This document shows, piece after piece, positions 62,482 through 64,000 of a stretch of 64,000 nucleotides of DNA. The notes under the pieces are model-generated. The model saw only the letters and a program-made list of their open reading frames with translations. It was not told the origin of the DNA and made no database searches. How positions within the stretch are numbered: the stretch's first letter is position 1; each line of letters begins with the position of its first letter. The position numbers were made by a program, and so were the translations under genes. This stretch comes from Sulfurimonas hongkongensis (GTDB lineage Bacteria > Campylobacterota > Campylobacteria > Campylobacterales > Sulfurimonadaceae): assembly GCF_000445475.1 (NCBI RefSeq), contig NZ_AUPZ01000005.1:1-64000 (forward strand), given 5' to 3'.

Positions 62482-62499
62482 GCGAGGCTTCAGCCTCGC
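62482..62499. repeat. GC-rich hairpin in the DUF420-bcp gap
   Basis: GCGAGGC-ttca-GCCTCGC is a perfect seven-base stem, much richer in GC than its surroundings. It starts about 54 bases after the DUF420 stop. It may be a remnant repeat or a terminator lacking a T run. Confidence 0.45.
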
Positions 62500-62634
62500 C
62501 TAGTATGGCTTGAAAGCTTTTTTGCGGGACTCATCTTGAAGAACGCCATAGGTTAGTATTCCTAAAAGACGCACTTCCAGGGTGTATTGAGTTTTGAGAA
62601 AGCTGCAAGGTTAAAAAAATAAAGGAAAATAATT

Positions 62635-63105
62635 ATGTTAAAAATAAATGACAAAGCACCAGAGTTTTGCTTGGCAAATCAAGATGATATTGAGATATGT
62701 TTAAGAGATTTAAAAGGCAAATGGATAGTTTTATACTTTTATCCAAAAGATAATACTCCAGGATGTACAACTGAGGCTTGTGAATTTACCGAGGCTGCGC
62801 CTGACTTTAGTGAGTTAGATGCCATCATCTTAGGCGTTAGTGCAGATTCTACTAAAAAGCATCGCAATTTTATAGAAAAAAAAGAGCTTGGCATTACACT
62901 TTTGAGTGATGAAGAGACTACTATGATGCAGGAGTACGGCGTTTGGCAAAAGAAGAAAAATTTTGGCAAAGAGTATATGGGGATAGTTCGCACTACTTTT
63001 ATTATAGATCCCCATGGAGTTATAAAAGCTGTGTTTGAAAAAGTAAAAGTAAAAGATCATGTTGCAAAAGTTAAAGTTGAACTTCAAGAGTTGCAAAAGC
63101 TTTGA
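62635..63105 (+). CDS. bcp: Thioredoxin-dependent peroxiredoxin (Bcp/PrxQ)
   Basis: A 156-aa cytoplasmic peroxidase that removes hydrogen and organic peroxides. Seen: YFYPKDNTPGCTTEACEF with peroxidatic Cys44 and resolving Cys49, five residues apart as in atypical two-cysteine PrxQ, and RTTFIIDPHG near residue 120. AAAGGA precedes the ATG. Confidence 0.95.
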   Translation: MLKINDKAPEFCLANQDDIEICLRDLKGKWIVLYFYPKDNTPGCTTEACEFTEAAPDFSELDAIILGVSADSTKKHRNFIEKKELGITLLSDEETTMMQEYGVWQKKKNFGKEYMGIVRTTFIIDPHGVIKAVFEKVKVKDHVAKVKVELQELQKL

Positions 63106-63112
63106 GAAAAAG

Positions 63113-63140
63113 TTGTTTTTAAATTAAACTTTAGTATAAT
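63113..63140 (+). promoter_or_regulatory. Promoter of the rpsB transcript
   Basis: TTGTTT at 63113-63118 and TATAAT at 63135-63140 are separated by 16 bases, the best -35/-10 pair in the window. It implies a leader of about 240 bases before rpsB. Confidence 0.6.
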
Positions 63141-63146
63141 TCGCGG

Positions 63147-63390
63147 ATTTTTCTTTTATAAAAGAAAATATTAACAGATTGTGTCAAAAAGTTAGTGCAA
63201 CTCTCTTTTTTAAGAGATGCTTGTTCGGGCACTCTCAAAGCTAACTAACTACTATTTAAACGCAAGTCGGGACAAAGTTCCGCTTTGCTTCGCTAGTCGC
63301 TAAGACACTAAAGCTTGTCTCTCTTGTAGAGACAAAAACTTGCATAGCAAGTAAAAAAACTCTGGCTGAAAAAGCCTTTAAGGATACCTA
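63147..63390 (+). other. Long structured leader of rpsB
   Basis: The leader holds several stems: TTGTCTCT/AGAGACAA (63315-63335), ACTTGC/GCAAGT (63338-63352) and GGCT/AGCC just before the AAGGA site. A leader this long and structured suits autogenous control by ribosomal protein S2, known for rpsB in other bacteria, but no known S2-binding motif was matched. Confidence 0.4.
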
Positions 63391-64000
63391 ATGGTAACTA
63401 TGAAAGACCTATTGGAATGTGGTGTACACTTTGGACACCAAACTCGTCGTTGGAACCCGAAAATGAAAAAATACATCTTTGGTGTTCGTAAAAATATCTA
63501 CATCATTGACTTACAAAAGACTCTTCGTTATTTTCGTAATACATACACTATTGTTATGGACGCGGCACACGAGGGCAAAACTGTACTTTTTGTTGGTACA
63601 AAAAAACAAGCTCGTAACTCAGTTAGAGATGCAGCTATCGCTTGTGATATGCCATATGTTGATAACAGATGGTTAGGTGGAATGCTTACAAACTTTCCAA
63701 CTATTCAAAAGTCTATCCGTAAACTTGATGTTATTACTGAGATGCAAGAGAGTGGTCAAATCGATCTTTTAACTAAAAAAGAAGCTTTAATGCTCTCAAG
63801 AAAAAAAGATAAACTTGAAACATACTTTGGTGGTATTCGTAAGATGAAAAAACTACCAGATATGCTTTTTGTTGTAGATGCTGTAAAAGAGCATATTGCA
63901 GTTTTAGAAGCAAGATGTTTAGGCATCCCTGTTATTGCTCCACTAGATACAAACTGTGACCCAGATCTTATAACTTACCCAATCCCTGGAAATGATGATG
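63391..64000 (+). CDS. rpsB: 30S ribosomal protein S2, N-terminal part
   Basis: About 203 codons are present before the window ends; the C-terminus is missing. Seen: [20 protein letters not shown] at the start, [11 protein letters not shown]-like [13 protein letters not shown] near residue 30, FVGTKKQA near 68, [14 protein letters not shown] near 90, and [17 protein letters not shown] near the cut. AAGGA lies seven bases before the ATG. Confidence 0.97.
   Translation, partial: MVTMKDLLECGVHFGHQTRRWNPKMKKYIFGVRKNIYIIDLQKTLRYFRNTYTIVMDAAHEGKTVLFVGTKKQARNSVRDAAIACDMPYVDNRWLGGMLTNFPTIQKSIRKLDVITEMQESGQIDLLTKKEALMLSRKKDKLETYFGGIRKMKKLPDMLFVVDAVKEHIAVLEARCLGIPVIAPLDTNCDPDLITYPIPGNDD

Noticed and set aside
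63479-63676. Small plus-strand reading frame inside rpsB
   Set aside because: It lies out of frame within the strongly conserved rpsB coding sequence and has no ribosome-binding site.
1-64000. tRNA, rRNA, prophage or insertion-sequence genes
   Set aside because: Intergenic gaps were read for cloverleaf, integrase or transposase signs and none was found by eye; a tRNA or covariance search was not possible.

Overview
The window looks like a chromosomal segment of a Campylobacterota (Epsilonproteobacteria) chemolithotroph close to Sulfurimonas. The evidence is an AT-rich genome, histidine kinases with the H-box HQWRQP, a nuo operon whose NuoE/NuoF are replaced by unusual subunits and which is followed by pflA, the futalosine-pathway prenyltransferase MqnP, sulfide-oxidation flavoproteins (an SQR and an FCSD), and a TorA-type reductase with a mono-haem cytochrome. 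No tRNA, rRNA, CRISPR array, prophage or insertion sequence was recognised. The genus is inferred from gene content, not from a marker-gene comparison.

Layout. 1-6.5 kb: housekeeping genes (bpt, prfB and panC diverging from a symmetric promoter, a J-domain protein, a stand-alone DUF234 protein, a Na+/solute symporter). 6.5-15.1 kb: a porin, torA with its cytochrome, and a divergent response regulator / periplasmic binding protein / histidine kinase set that probably senses the substrate; a perfect 17-bp inverted repeat lies between the two arms. 15.1-22 kb: a Y-family polymerase, pyruvate kinase, a second, soluble kinase/regulator pair, an SQR-like flavoprotein with a DUF1641 partner, and a REP-like palindromic element. 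22-30.3 kb: lipoprotein, nfo, FadL-type porin, AAA+ ATPase, flavodiiron protein, DsbA-like protein, a second DUF234 protein with a decayed nuclease motif, and prephenate dehydratase. 30.3-33.3 kb: an exported sulfide-oxidation cluster (FCSD flavoprotein, Rieske protein, cytochrome c'-like protein). 33.5-35.4 kb: a kinase-like/DUF389 membrane fusion. 35.7-53.2 kb: a complete 14-gene nuo operon with two tandem NuoG subunits and a GltD-like flavoprotein in place of NuoF. 53.4-64 kb: pflA, a PLD-type nuclease, miaA, mqnP, two unknown genes, ftsW, murG, a DedA protein, a DUF420 protein, bcp and the start of rpsB.

How it fits together. Electrons from sulfide enter through SQR and FCSD. Menaquinone made with MqnP would serve the quinone-linked chains. 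Complex I may run in reverse to make reductant for carbon fixation, and an N-oxide/S-oxide reductase offers an anaerobic electron sink under its own sensor system. The most notable candidates for undescribed biology are the binding-protein-containing sensor beside torA (its middle gene apparently starts at AUA), the FCSD-Rieske-cytochrome cluster, the rebuilt electron-input module of Nuo, and the pair of DUF234 proteins, one with and one without its catalytic residues.
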